Below are positions 7,445 through 15,233 of a DNA stretch of 21,143 nt, in pieces. This DNA is from JAKLKS01 sp964370855. GTDB taxonomy: Bacteria; Planctomycetota; JAJSAM01; JAKLKS01. The translations under genes were made by a program, and so were the position numbers. The notes below the pieces were generated by a model. That model searched no databases, was not told the origin of the DNA, and saw only the letters and a list, made by a program, of their open reading frames with translations. The stretch is taken from assembly GCA_964370855.1 (NCBI GenBank), contig CAYJMF010000082.1:1-21143 (forward strand), in the 5' to 3' direction. How positions within the stretch are numbered: the stretch's first letter is position 1; each line of letters begins with the position of its first letter.

Positions 7445-8854
7445 TCACTCGGCGCGGATCACCCGCGTCGGCGCGCTCCCGTCCAGGGCCACGAACCGCA
7501 CCTCGCCCCGCCCCCCGTCGGCCATGGGCGCACCCACGGCCAGGATCGAAGGGCGGTCGCTCCCCGATCTCCCGAGGAGCGCCATGGACGCCCCGAACCG
7601 GTCCCCTGTTCCGCTCCCGGACCAGGAGCGGAGGACCTTTCCGTCCTTCCCGGACAGGAGCCGGACCGCGCCCGTCCTGCCCGCGTCCGTCCGCCCGGCG
7701 CCGGGGCTGCCGACCAGGAGGTCGGGGGTCCCGTCCCCGTCGACGTCGCCCGCGGGCGCCACCGCGAAGCCGAACTCGTCGCCCTCGGCCTCGCCGCGCA
7801 GCGTGAGCCGGGGAGTCCCCTTCGGCATCGCGAAGATCCCGACTTCCCCGCAGCGCCTTCCTCCGGGGTCGACTCCACCCGGGGCCCCGACGACGATGGC
7901 CGGCGGGGCCCCGCCGTCCCCCGCCTCGTAGGCTGCGACGGCGGCCCCGAACCGGCTCCCCGGGCCGCTGCCGACGAGGAAACGGAGGAGCGCGCCCCCC
8001 TTCCCGGAGAAGATCCTCACCTCCCCCGCCGCGGCCCCTCCCTTCCCGCGGGCCCCCGGCGCACCGATGACGAGATCCGGGATTCCATCGCCGTCGAAGT
8101 CCCCCCCGCCGGCCACCGCGGCCCCGAAATCGTCCCCCGGACCGACGCCGCCGATCCCGAGGGAGGCGAGACCGCCGTCGACGGCGCACAGGAGGGCGCT
8201 CCCGGTGCGCGCGGGCTCCTTCCCGTCCACCTGCAGACCGGGACACCCGACGAGGACCCGGGGGGCCCCGCCGGTCGCGGGACCGCGGACCACGGCGAGG
8301 GCGGCGCCGAATCGCTGCCCCACGTGCGACCCGGGCTCCCAGCGCTGGAAGTCGAGGGGACTCGCCTTCCTTCCGGTGATGAGGGTGAGGGGCTCCCCTT
8401 TCTTCCCGGAGAAGAGGAGGGCCAGCCCTCCGAGGAAGCCCTCCGTCGGGCGGGCATCGGTTCCGGACCTCCGCATGGCGAGGGGTGCGCCGGCGACCAC
8501 CTCATGGACCCCATCCCCGTCCACGTCCTCCGGCGAGGCCAGCGCGTAGCCCAGCATGCCCCCCTCGTCGGTCCCGACCCGCGTCCAGATCGGCCTCCCC
8601 GACTTCCCCGACAGGACGGCGACGCTCCCCGTGCCGTCGCGACCGGCCATGGGAGCGCCGACGGCGACGTCGGAGACGCCGTCCCGGTCCACGTCGCCGA
8701 CGGCGCACAGGGAGAATCCGAAGCGGCCCGGAGGGGAGTCCGCAATGCCCGAAGCGTCAGGGGATGCGCAAGGGGACAGACAGGCCAGGATCACGAGCGC
8801 CCCGCCCGCCGTGGCGGGCCGGCCGATCCACCTTCGGAAGGAGGGACTGCGCAT
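7445..8854 (-). CDS. exported FG-GAP (integrin alpha-like) seven-bladed beta-propeller protein
   Basis: The product has 469 residues. An N-terminal hydrophobic segment ending ILAC (Cys25) suggests a lipoprotein, though the lipobox is not ideal and plain secretion is possible. Seven FG-GAP repeats begin near residues 44, 100, 178, 239, 299, 357 and 418, each following G-x-x-F/Y-G-x-x. Most end in a V-x-G-x-P element. Repeats 1, 2, 4 and 6 carry the calcium-binding loop of the type DVDGDG (DVDRDG in repeat 1). Seven repeats make a complete propeller. Such proteins bind calcium and mediate surface or extracellular contacts, and the ligand here is unknown. The start lies 20 nt after the XRE/ImmA gene stop, so the two may be co-transcribed. 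Confidence 0.82.
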   Translation of the reverse strand: MRSPSFRRWIGRPATAGGALVILACLSPCASPDASGIADSPPGRFGFSLCAVGDVDRDGVSDVAVGAPMAGRDGTGSVAVLSGKSGRPIWTRVGTDEGGMLGYALASPEDVDGDGVHEVVAGAPLAMRRSGTDARPTEGFLGGLALLFSGKKGEPLTLITGRKASPLDFQRWEPGSHVGQRFGAALAVVRGPATGGAPRVLVGCPGLQVDGKEPARTGSALLCAVDGGLASLGIGGVGPGDDFGAAVAGGGDFDGDGIPDLVIGAPGARGKGGAAAGEVRIFSGKGGALLRFLVGSGPGSRFGAAVAAYEAGDGGAPPAIVVGAPGGVDPGGRRCGEVGIFAMPKGTPRLTLRGEAEGDEFGFAVAPAGDVDGDGTPDLLVGSPGAGRTDAGRTGAVRLLSGKDGKVLRSWSGSGTGDRFGASMALLGRSGSDRPSILAVGAPMADGGRGEVRFVALDGSAPTRVIRAE

Positions 8855-8871
8855 GGGGCCGCGGGAACAGC

Positions 8872-8877
8872 ATCCTA
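8872..8877 (-). promoter_or_regulatory. possible -10 box (TAGGAT) of the FG-GAP gene
   Basis: On the minus strand TAGGAT overlaps the stop codon of the XRE/ImmA gene and lies 17 bases before the FG-GAP start. It could give that gene its own promoter. No convincing -35 was identified. Confidence 0.2.
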
Positions 8878-10038
8878 CTGCGCCCGACCCACTCCGTTCC
8901 ACGTGCATGTCCACGTCGCGGACCGCTCCCTCATCTCGCGGAGAGGAAGATCGAGGATCCGCGCGGCCCGGTCGAGGGAGATCACCCCCGCCTCCAGGGC
9001 CCTGCGTACCAGGAGCGACAGGCGGTCCTCTGCGAAGTCGTAGCGGCCGAGGCCCTGCGGTTCCCTCGACCTGGGGGGGTCGGGCGACGGGTCCCGGAAA
9101 GCACCGGGATCCAGCCCCTCCGGCTCGTCCGCCTTCTTCAGGGTGCTCCCGCAACGCTTCCTCCACGCCGCCTGGAACATCGGCCAGACGCCGGACCCGC
9201 CGGGACGGCCCTCGGTGAGCCGGAAGAGGATGGTCCGGTAGGAGACGCGGAAGATCCGCTTGGCCTTCAGGACGCGGTCGATGGGATCCAGCCCCGCGGT
9301 CTCGGCCCACTCCTTCCGGAATCCCTCCTCCGGCAGGAGGAACCGGGAGGCGAACAGGTTCGCCTCCGCCTCCTCGCCCTTCCTCTCCCCGGTCGCCTGG
9401 ACGTCGTAGGCCCCCCGGTGGAGGACCAGATGCCCGAGCTCGTGGGCGGCGGTGAAGATCCAGCGCTCGACGGGGATGCGATTCCAGGTGTTGACCACGA
9501 CGGCGGGCCCCCCGTCCTCGGGACCGACGGAGAGCCCGAAGAACGCGTCCGAGGCCACGGAGCGGGGGATGACCTTCACCCCCCGCGCCTCCAGGAGCCC
9601 GCAGATGTCCCGCACGGGCTCGATCCCGTCCAGGCCGAAGGCCCTGCGGGCCGCGGCCGCCGCCGCCACGGGGGATCCGCAGTCATCGACTCCCGGGAGG
9701 GGATCCCGCGCGGGCACGTCGAGAAGCCGCTCGAGCTCGCCGAAGTCCTCGAGGGTCCGGGAGACTCCCGCAAGGATTGAGGTCCTGCTCTTCAGTTTCT
9801 TGAGGGAGCGGAAGCGGACGTGCCGGAGCTCCCGGACCGGGGTGACGAGGTCGCTCACAGGGACCCGGAGGGCCCCGGCGATGGCCCGCAGGTTGTCGGC
9901 ACGGGGGGCGGAGCGGCCAGCCTCGATGTTCGAGTATCCCACGCGGGACAGCCCCGCGGCCCTGGCGAGATCGACCTGGGTCATCCCCCGGTCCGCCCGC
10001 AGGCGCCGGAGGTTCGGTGCGATGACGTCCGCGGTCAT
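8875..10038 (-). CDS. XRE-family regulator fused to an ImmA/IrrE metallopeptidase
   Basis: The product has 387 residues. Residues ~8-65 form a Cro/CI-type helix-turn-helix (LRRLRADRGMTQVDLARAAG, then SRVGYSNIEAGRSAP). Residues ~125-240 form the ImmA/IrrE zinc peptidase, with HELGH (His199, Glu200, His203) and the downstream EEAEANLFASRFLLP acidic ligand region. The C-terminal tail (GVISLDRAARIL) is typical of these fusions. Family members bind DNA and cleave repressors, as ImmA does to ImmR and IrrE to DdrO. The partner here is unknown and no antitoxin or phage gene is adjacent. A strong AGGAGGT Shine-Dalgarno (complement of 10044-10050) supports this start. Autoregulation is suggested by the palindrome in its promoter. 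Confidence 0.9.
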   Translation of the reverse strand: MTADVIAPNLRRLRADRGMTQVDLARAAGLSRVGYSNIEAGRSAPRADNLRAIAGALRVPVSDLVTPVRELRHVRFRSLKKLKSRTSILAGVSRTLEDFGELERLLDVPARDPLPGVDDCGSPVAAAAAARRAFGLDGIEPVRDICGLLEARGVKVIPRSVASDAFFGLSVGPEDGGPAVVVNTWNRIPVERWIFTAAHELGHLVLHRGAYDVQATGERKGEEAEANLFASRFLLPEEGFRKEWAETAGLDPIDRVLKAKRIFRVSYRTILFRLTEGRPGGSGVWPMFQAAWRKRCGSTLKKADEPEGLDPGAFRDPSPDPPRSREPQGLGRYDFAEDRLSLLVRRALEAGVISLDRAARILDLPLREMRERSATWTCTWNGVGRAQ

Positions 10039-10058
10039 GGGACACCTCCTCGGTCGAT

Positions 10059-10095
10059 ACTTATCATATCAACACCGTGAGACAACATGACAAGT
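10059..10095 (-). promoter_or_regulatory. AT-rich promoter with inverted-repeat operator upstream of the XRE/ImmA gene
   Basis: Two 11-bp arms, 10059-10069 (ACTTATCATAT) and 10085-10095 (ACATGACAAGT), are inverted repeats matching at nine positions, with 15 nt between them. On the minus strand a TATGAT -10 (complement of 10063-10068) and a TTGTCA -35 (complement of 10088-10093) fall within the arms. Their 19-nt spacing is slightly long. The GACAA motif recurs at 10081 and 10090. A Cro/CI-type dimer bound here would cover the promoter, consistent with autorepression. The patch is strikingly AT-rich for this scaffold. Confidence 0.6.
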
Positions 10096-10137
10096 TTCGA
10101 TGCACCCCCGTCATTCCGGAGGGTCCACGGCATCCCC

Positions 10138-11925
10138 CTACCGGATCACCGCCTCCACCTCCGGGTCCAGCACCGCCCCACCGCGCAGCGCCTGGAGGCC
10201 CGTACGGCGGGCCATCTCCACGCGGCCGGTCGCGAGGTAGACCCGCGCGAGGTCGGCGAGGAGCTGCGGCTGGCCCGGCATGAGGGTGAGTGCGTCGCCG
10301 AGGTGCTTCTCCTCGAGGGCCAGGTCCCGGCGCGCCCGCGCGATGCGGGCGAAGGCGGCGTGGACGAGCCAGGCGGCGTTGTCCCCGGGGGCGGCCTCGT
10401 CACGCGCGCGCCGCGCCTGGGTCTCGGCCTCCGCGAGGGCGCGATCCCGGCCCGCGGCGTCCCCCGCGCGCTCCCGCGCGAGCGCCCGCTCCACCAGCGC
10501 CTGCGCCCGGTTGGCGAGGATCCACGAGCCCGGCTCCGGGAAGGGACCGAGGGAGGGGACCCCCGCCGCCCCGGCCAGCGCGTTCCCGTGGGAGAGGAGC
10601 CCCGCCGCGAGAAGCGCCCCGATCCTCCATCCCGCCCGCGCCCCCCGCCGCCCCCGGAAGGCGTCGGCGAGGTCCACCACCCCCGCCGCCGCCAGGGGGA
10701 GGAGGGCCGGGAGCACCGGGAGACGGTAGTGGGCGAGGGGGAAGAAAATCACGAGGCCGAAGGCGTAGACGAGGAGCAGAAGTACGAGAGGAAGCGCACG
10801 TCGGCGCCGGACCACGACGGCCACGCACCCGAGCAGCGCGAAGGGAAGCGCGATGCCGAATCCGAGGGGCACGGAGAGGACGTCCAGGATCCAGGAGTCC
10901 CTCCTCCCCTGCGCGAAGCTCTCGCTCGACGGCAGTTCCGCCGACCCGCAGAAGTAGAGCCCCTTCCGCAGGAGGAACCCCGCCGTCGCCCCCGGCTCCG
11001 CCCGCGCCTCCTCGACGGCCCGCCGCGTCCAGAAGGAGGAGACCTCCGTCGGCGACAGCGTTCGCCCCTCCCCCGCCTCGGCGACGGCCCGGCTCGCCCC
11101 CTCCAGCAGGAACGGGTTGAAGGGGAGGACCGGGCTGTCCATCCGCCCCGTCTCCCGGGCGAGCGGATTGTTCGACAGGTGGAGGTTCACCCCCATGCTC
11201 GTCGTCGTCACCACCGGCTCCCCGAGCACCGCGAGGTTCCGCACCAGCCCCGGCAGCAGCGGCAGCGCGACCCCCGCGAAAAGCAGCGCCGTGGCGGCGG
11301 CGGCCCGCCGCCACCGCTCCCCGCGGGGAAGGGAGCGCGCGAGCCACGGGGGAAGCGCCGCCGGGAACAGGATCACGTTGGGCCGCCCCAGCACCGCCAC
11401 CCCCAGCGCCGCGCCGGCCCCGAGGAGCCGCCCCCGTGTCGGCCGCGTCCGCCAGCGGGCGAGGAGATCGAGGGCGAGGGCGTTCACGAACACCCCGAGC
11501 GTCGCCCCGATGGCGATGCCCTCGAAGTAGACGAGCGCCGGCCAGAGGGCGCCGAGCGCCGCCGCGAGGACCGCCTCCCGCCGCCCGAGGAGCCGCCGCG
11601 TCGCCGACGCGAGGAGGAGCACCGTGCCCACGCCGAGGAGCGCCTGGGCCACCCGCACCGCCGCCAGCGCCCCGTCCCCGAAGAGGGCGACGAAGGGCGC
11701 GAGGAACCAGGCGTAGAGCGGGTTGAAGAACCAGGCCCCCGTCCCCGCCCACTCCCCGCCGGCGATGCGGCCGGCCCAGGCGAGGAAGATGCGCCCGTCC
11801 ATGAGGGGCTCGTCGAAGGTGGGGTCCGCGGCGGCGAGCTGCATCGCCACGGCCCCGCGGAGGAGGAGCCCCGCGCCGACGGCGGCCCCGATCACGCCGA
11901 GCGTTCGGCGGCTCCTCATGGCCAT
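10138..11925 (-). CDS. GT-C family integral-membrane glycosyltransferase with C-terminal TPR-like region
   Basis: The product has up to 595 residues. It opens with a transmembrane helix followed by an extracytoplasmic loop containing acidic residues (DPTFDEPLMDGRIFLAW, Asp38 and Asp43), the hallmark of ArnT/PMT-like (GT-C) transferases that use lipid-linked sugars. About ten further hydrophobic segments follow (for example RLLGAGAALGVAVLG, ALPLVLLLLVYAFGLVIFF and LPVLPALLPLAAAGVV). From ~470 a helical Ala/Arg-rich region with TPR spacing (NAAWLVHAAFARIARARRD, GQPQLLADLARVYLATGR) ends the protein. The acceptor is unknown. A second ATG at 11919 lies six bases after a TACCGT box and may be the true start. 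The gene is divergent from the mutase operon. Confidence 0.78.
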   Translation of the reverse strand: MAMRSRRTLGVIGAAVGAGLLLRGAVAMQLAAADPTFDEPLMDGRIFLAWAGRIAGGEWAGTGAWFFNPLYAWFLAPFVALFGDGALAAVRVAQALLGVGTVLLLASATRRLLGRREAVLAAALGALWPALVYFEGIAIGATLGVFVNALALDLLARWRTRPTRGRLLGAGAALGVAVLGRPNVILFPAALPPWLARSLPRGERWRRAAAATALLFAGVALPLLPGLVRNLAVLGEPVVTTTSMGVNLHLSNNPLARETGRMDSPVLPFNPFLLEGASRAVAEAGEGRTLSPTEVSSFWTRRAVEEARAEPGATAGFLLRKGLYFCGSAELPSSESFAQGRRDSWILDVLSVPLGFGIALPFALLGCVAVVVRRRRALPLVLLLLVYAFGLVIFFPLAHYRLPVLPALLPLAAAGVVDLADAFRGRRGARAGWRIGALLAAGLLSHGNALAGAAGVPSLGPFPEPGSWILANRAQALVERALARERAGDAAGRDRALAEAETQARRARDEAAPGDNAAWLVHAAFARIARARRDLALEEKHLGDALTLMPGQPQLLADLARVYLATGRVEMARRTGLQALRGGAVLDPEVEAVIR

Positions 11926-11931
11926 ACGGTA
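11926..11931 (-). promoter_or_regulatory. candidate -10 box (TACCGT) of the glycosyltransferase gene
   Basis: On the minus strand TACCGT directly abuts the ATG at 11925 and lies six bases before the ATG at 11919. If this is the -10, the downstream ATG is the real start. No Shine-Dalgarno was seen for either. Confidence 0.3.
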
Positions 11932-11975
11932 CCCGACGGGCCCGGGTTCCCTGCGGCCCCCCGAGGGGGCGGCAT

Positions 11976-11981
11976 TAGATT
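11976..11981 (+). promoter_or_regulatory. candidate -10 box (TAGATT) of the methylmalonyl-CoA operon
   Basis: TAGATT fits TANNNT and is the only AT-rich spot in the 66-nt divergent intergenic region. It lies ten bases before the ATG at 11992. No Shine-Dalgarno is present, so the transcript would have a leader of at most a few nucleotides. Confidence 0.4.
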
Positions 11982-11991
11982 GAGCGGTTCC

Positions 11992-14820
11992 ATGGCCCGA
12001 AAGACCACGCCCAAGCCGAAGCCTGCGGTGAGCGACGCCGCGGAGCCGCCTCCCGCCCCCGCGAAGAAGGCCGCCGCCCCCCGGAAGAAGCCCGCCGCGC
12101 CGAGGAAGAAGGCCGCGCCGAAGGGCGCCGTTCCCGCCGCGCCCCCCGAGGCCGCGTTCCCCCTGTTCCCGGCGCCGACCTCTCCGCCGCCGCCGCCTCC
12201 TGCGCCGCCTCCCCCGCCGCCGCCCCCCGCCGCCGAACCGACCGACGAGGGGGATCCCGGGGAAGCGGACGACGGCCCCCCCGCGGACTTCTTCGCCTCC
12301 CTCTCCCGCGGCCCCCGCCCCGTCCCCCGCAACCTCCTCCTCCGTCCCCCCCCGCGCCGCCTCCCTCCCATCGAGAGGGACGTGGAACTCAAGGCCGATC
12401 CCTCCGCCCTCCCCGGACCACAGCGGGGACCGCGCACCGGCGGACGGGGACGGGACCGGGGGAAGGATCGCGGACGGGGCCGCGGCGGGCGCGGCGGCGG
12501 AGGCGGAGGCGGCGGCGATCGCCCGGCCCGCGTTCCGGCGCCTCCTCCGCCTCCCTCCCCGCCCCGCTCCACGGCGCCGCCCCCCGCCGCTCCCCCGCCG
12601 ACCGCCGCCTTCTCTCCTTCTCCTCCACCTCCTCCTTCTCCTCCACCTCCTCCTCCGGCCTCCGGCGGATTCGGCCCGCCCCCGGCGGCGCCGGCGTCCC
12701 CCCACTCCCAGCATTCCGGCGGACCGCCCCGTGAGAACGGGGGGGGCGAGGGCCGTCGGCGCCGCAGGCGGCGTGGGAGGCGCGGAAGGGATCGGGACGG
12801 GAGGGAGGGGAGGGAAGGGAGGGACGGCGGCCCCCCCCACTCCCAGGGGCAGCATCCTGGCCGCAACCCGGGATTCGTCCAGTCCCCGCCGCCGCCGCCC
12901 TATCTTCCGCCGCGGCCCGCGGGAGAAGGGGCGACGGGAGACGACGATGTCTTCGGTCCTCCCTCTTCTCCTCCTTCCGGGCGTCCGACCCCCGCGACTC
13001 CGCGGTTCACGGCGCCGCCGGCTCCTCCTTCGCACGTCTCACCGGCGCCACCTCCACGCTCCATCCTTCCTCCTCCCTCGCCTTCCTCCCCTCCCTCACC
13101 TCCCTCCCCTCCGCCCCCGCACTCCACCCTTCCCCCGATTTCGCACCCCGCTCCTCCCCCCCGCTCTCCCGACCTCGCGCGGTTCCTCGCCGGGCCGTGG
13201 AAAGAGGCCGTGGAGAAGGGCGGCGGTCGCAAGGCCTCCTTCCGCAACACCTCGGGCCTCGAGAAGACCCCCCTCGCCGTCCCCACGCCGGGGCTTACGG
13301 CCTCCTTCGAGGAGAAGGTGGGCTGGCCCGGCTCCTTCCCCTTCACCCGCGGGGTGCAGGCGACGATGTACCGGGGCCGCCCCTGGACCATGCGGCAGTA
13401 CGCCGGCTTCACCTCCGCGGCGGAGACCAACCGGCGCTTCCGGTACCTCCTCGACCAGGGCCAGACGGGGCTCTCCATCGCCTTCGACCTCCCGACGCAG
13501 ATCGGCTACGACTCCGACGACCCCCGCTCCGAGGGGGAGGTCGGCAAGGTCGGCGTCCCGATCAACAGCCTCGCCGACATGGAGACCGTGCTCGACGGCA
13601 TCCCGCTCGACGCCGTCACCGTCTCCATGACCATCAACGCGACGGCCCCCGTCCTCGTGGCCATGGTGGCGGCCGTGGCGAAGCGCCGCGGCGTCCCCCT
13701 GGAGAAGGTGGGCGGCACGGTGCAGAACGACCTCCTCAAGGAGTTCGTGGCCCGCAACACCTGGCGGTTCCCCGTGGAGCCGTCGCTTAGGCTCTCCACG
13801 GACCTCATCCGTTTCTGCACGGAGCACATGCCCCGCTGGAACCCGATCTCCGTCTCCGGCTACCACATGCGGGAGGCCGGCTGCACCGCCGCCCAGGAGG
13901 TCGCCTTCACCCTCGGCCACGGTCTCGCCTACCTCGATCGCTGCGCGAAGGCCGGGCTCCCCGTGGACCGGGTGGCGCCCCGCATCTCCTTCTTCTTCGC
14001 GGCGCAGATGGACTTCCTCGAGGAGATCGCCAAGTTCCGCGCGGCGCGGCGCCTCTGGGCGCGGCTCGTGCGCGAGCGGTTCCAGGGGAACGACGCCTCC
14101 TGCCGGCTCCGCTTCCACACCCAGACCGCGGGGGTCGCCCTCACCTCGGCACAACCCGACGTGAACGTCGTGCGCGTGACCCTCCAGGCCCTGGCGGCGG
14201 TGCTCGGCGGGACCCAGTCCCTCCACACCAACTCCCGGGACGAGGCCCTCGGCCTCCCCACGGAGGCGAGCGTGCTGCTGGCGCTCCGCACGCAGCAGGT
14301 CATCGCCGAGGAGTCCGGCGTCGCCGACGTGGTGGACCCCCTCGGCGGGGCGCCCCTCGTCGAGGCGGAGACGGACCGCATCGAAGAGGAGGCCCGGGCG
14401 CTGCTCGGGAGGATGGAGGAGCAGGGCGGCCCCGTGGAGGCGGCGCGCCGGGGCTGGACCTCGGCCCGCATCGCCGAGGCGGCCTACGCCCACCAGCGGG
14501 CCGTGGAGAAGGGGGACGCCGCCGTGGTCGGGGTCAACCGCCACGTCGAGGGGGCGGGCGCCCCCGCCGCGCCCGCCTTCCGCGTGGAGGAGTCGGCGCG
14601 GGAGGCCATCGTCGCCGGCCTCGCCGCCCGCAAGGCTGCCCGCGACCCGCGCCTCCTCGACGAGGCGCTCTTCGGCCTCGTGATCGCCTCGGGCTGGAGC
14701 CCCGCCCCGGAGGGCCTCATGCCCTCCATCCTCAAGGCCGTGGAGGCCGAGGCCACGGTGGGCGAGATCTGCGGCGCCCTGGAGAAGTCCTTCGGCACCT
14801 TCGACCCGTCCCGTCCCTGA
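11992..14820 (+). CDS. methylmalonyl-CoA mutase large (catalytic) subunit with a ~400-residue disordered N-terminal extension
   Basis: The product has 942 residues. Residues ~400-942 are the TIM-barrel acyl-CoA mutase domain of the two-subunit type, with no C-terminal B12-binding domain. Tyr470 (RQYAGF), Arg588 (VARNTW) and His625 (SGYHM) are spaced exactly as Tyr89, Arg207 and His244 of the Propionibacterium enzyme. Tyr and Arg at these sites indicate methylmalonyl-CoA rather than isobutyryl-CoA specificity. Residues 1-~400 contain a Lys/Ala/Pro-rich start (PRKKPAAPRKK), RG-rich blocks at 145-176 and 255-280 (including seven consecutive Arg) and long polyproline runs. There is no Met between residue 1 and the core. 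No ATG, GTG or TTG was found that would start just before the barrel, so the extension appears to be translated. The epimerase follows after 17 nt. Confidence 0.88.
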   Translation: MARKTTPKPKPAVSDAAEPPPAPAKKAAAPRKKPAAPRKKAAPKGAVPAAPPEAAFPLFPAPTSPPPPPPAPPPPPPPPAAEPTDEGDPGEADDGPPADFFASLSRGPRPVPRNLLLRPPPRRLPPIERDVELKADPSALPGPQRGPRTGGRGRDRGKDRGRGRGGRGGGGGGGGDRPARVPAPPPPPSPPRSTAPPPAAPPPTAAFSPSPPPPPSPPPPPPASGGFGPPPAAPASPHSQHSGGPPRENGGGEGRRRRRRRGRRGRDRDGREGREGRDGGPPHSQGQHPGRNPGFVQSPPPPPYLPPRPAGEGATGDDDVFGPPSSPPSGRPTPATPRFTAPPAPPSHVSPAPPPRSILPPPSPSSPPSPPSPPPPHSTLPPISHPAPPPRSPDLARFLAGPWKEAVEKGGGRKASFRNTSGLEKTPLAVPTPGLTASFEEKVGWPGSFPFTRGVQATMYRGRPWTMRQYAGFTSAAETNRRFRYLLDQGQTGLSIAFDLPTQIGYDSDDPRSEGEVGKVGVPINSLADMETVLDGIPLDAVTVSMTINATAPVLVAMVAAVAKRRGVPLEKVGGTVQNDLLKEFVARNTWRFPVEPSLRLSTDLIRFCTEHMPRWNPISVSGYHMREAGCTAAQEVAFTLGHGLAYLDRCAKAGLPVDRVAPRISFFFAAQMDFLEEIAKFRAARRLWARLVRERFQGNDASCRLRFHTQTAGVALTSAQPDVNVVRVTLQALAAVLGGTQSLHTNSRDEALGLPTEASVLLALRTQQVIAEESGVADVVDPLGGAPLVEAETDRIEEEARALLGRMEEQGGPVEAARRGWTSARIAEAAYAHQRAVEKGDAAVVGVNRHVEGAGAPAAPAFRVEESAREAIVAGLAARKAARDPRLLDEALFGLVIASGWSPAPEGLMPSILKAVEAEATVGEICGALEKSFGTFDPSRP
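12616..12651 (+). repeat. perfect 18-bp tandem duplication inside the mutase extension
   Basis: The unit at 12616-12633 is repeated exactly at 12634-12651, in frame, and encodes PSPPPP twice. It lies in an almost pure pyrimidine tract (~12609-12656). Such a unit can change copy number by slippage, which would change the length of the proline-rich linker without a frameshift. Confidence 0.8.
12799..12823 (+). other. G-quadruplex-forming motif on the coding strand of the mutase gene
   Basis: Six runs of three or four G are separated by one or two A. This exceeds the usual G3-N1-7 definition for four-run quadruplexes. It is on the mRNA-like strand and encodes part of the RE/GR-rich segment (REGREGRDG). 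Folding is inferred from sequence only. Confidence 0.65.
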
Positions 14821-14822
14821 CC

Positions 14823-14829
14823 GGGGAGG
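14823..14829 (+). promoter_or_regulatory. Shine-Dalgarno of the epimerase gene
   Basis: GGGGAGG lies eight bases before the ATG at 14838. It supports this start and contrasts with the absence of such a site before the first gene of the operon. Confidence 0.6.
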
Positions 14830-14837
14830 CCTGGCCC

Positions 14838-15233
14838 ATGCATCTCGATCACGTCGGCATCGCCCTCGAGGACGCCCGGGGCGGGGCCGACCTCTTCCAG
14901 CGCCTCTTCGGACTGCCCCTGGCTCTCGAGCGCACGGTCCCCGACCAGGGGGTGAAGGTGGTGAAGCTCTCCTCCGGGGAATCGTACTGCGAGTTCCTGG
15001 AGCCGCTCCGCCCGGACACGCCCGTGGGGCGGTTCCTCGCGAAGCGCGGCGCCGGGCTCCACCATGTCTGCTTCGCGGTCCCCGACATCCGGGCCGCCAT
15101 CGCGGAGCTCGTGGGCAAGGGCGCGGCGATGATCGACCGGGAGCCGCGCATCGGCGCCGCGGGCCTCCCCATCGCCTTCCTCCAGCCGTCGTCCACGGCG
15201 GGAATCCTCGTCGAGCTCGTGGAGAGGAAGTGA
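14838..15233 (+). CDS. mce: methylmalonyl-CoA epimerase
   Basis: The 131-residue product matches the family in length and is made of two beta-alpha-beta-beta-beta modules of the vicinal oxygen chelate fold. It begins LDHVGIALED, and has HHVCFAVPDI in the middle and ILVELVERK at the end. Putative metal ligands are His5, Glu52, His76 and Glu126. Their spacing is close to that of the known His12, Gln65, His91 and Glu141 of the Propionibacterium enzyme. It interconverts (S)- and (R)-methylmalonyl-CoA, linking the carboxylase to the mutase encoded on either side. Its stop codon overlaps the next gene's start (TGATG), implying translational coupling. Confidence 0.93.
   Translation: MHLDHVGIALEDARGGADLFQRLFGLPLALERTVPDQGVKVVKLSSGESYCEFLEPLRPDTPVGRFLAKRGAGLHHVCFAVPDIRAAIAELVGKGAAMIDREPRIGAAGLPIAFLQPSSTAGILVELVERK

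Noticed and set aside
11924..11937. 14-nt match (ATACGGTACCCGAC) between the glycosyltransferase start region and the inverted repeat at 16836-16849
   Set aside because: A match of this length is expected by chance in a GC-biased 21-kb window, and the flanks do not match.
10087..11991. Upstream part of the very long open frame that leads into the mutase
   Set aside because: It lies antisense to the well-supported glycosyltransferase gene and encodes only low-complexity Arg/Pro/Glu-rich sequence. The ATG at 11992, just after a TAGATT box, is the sensible start. High GC content explains the lack of stops.
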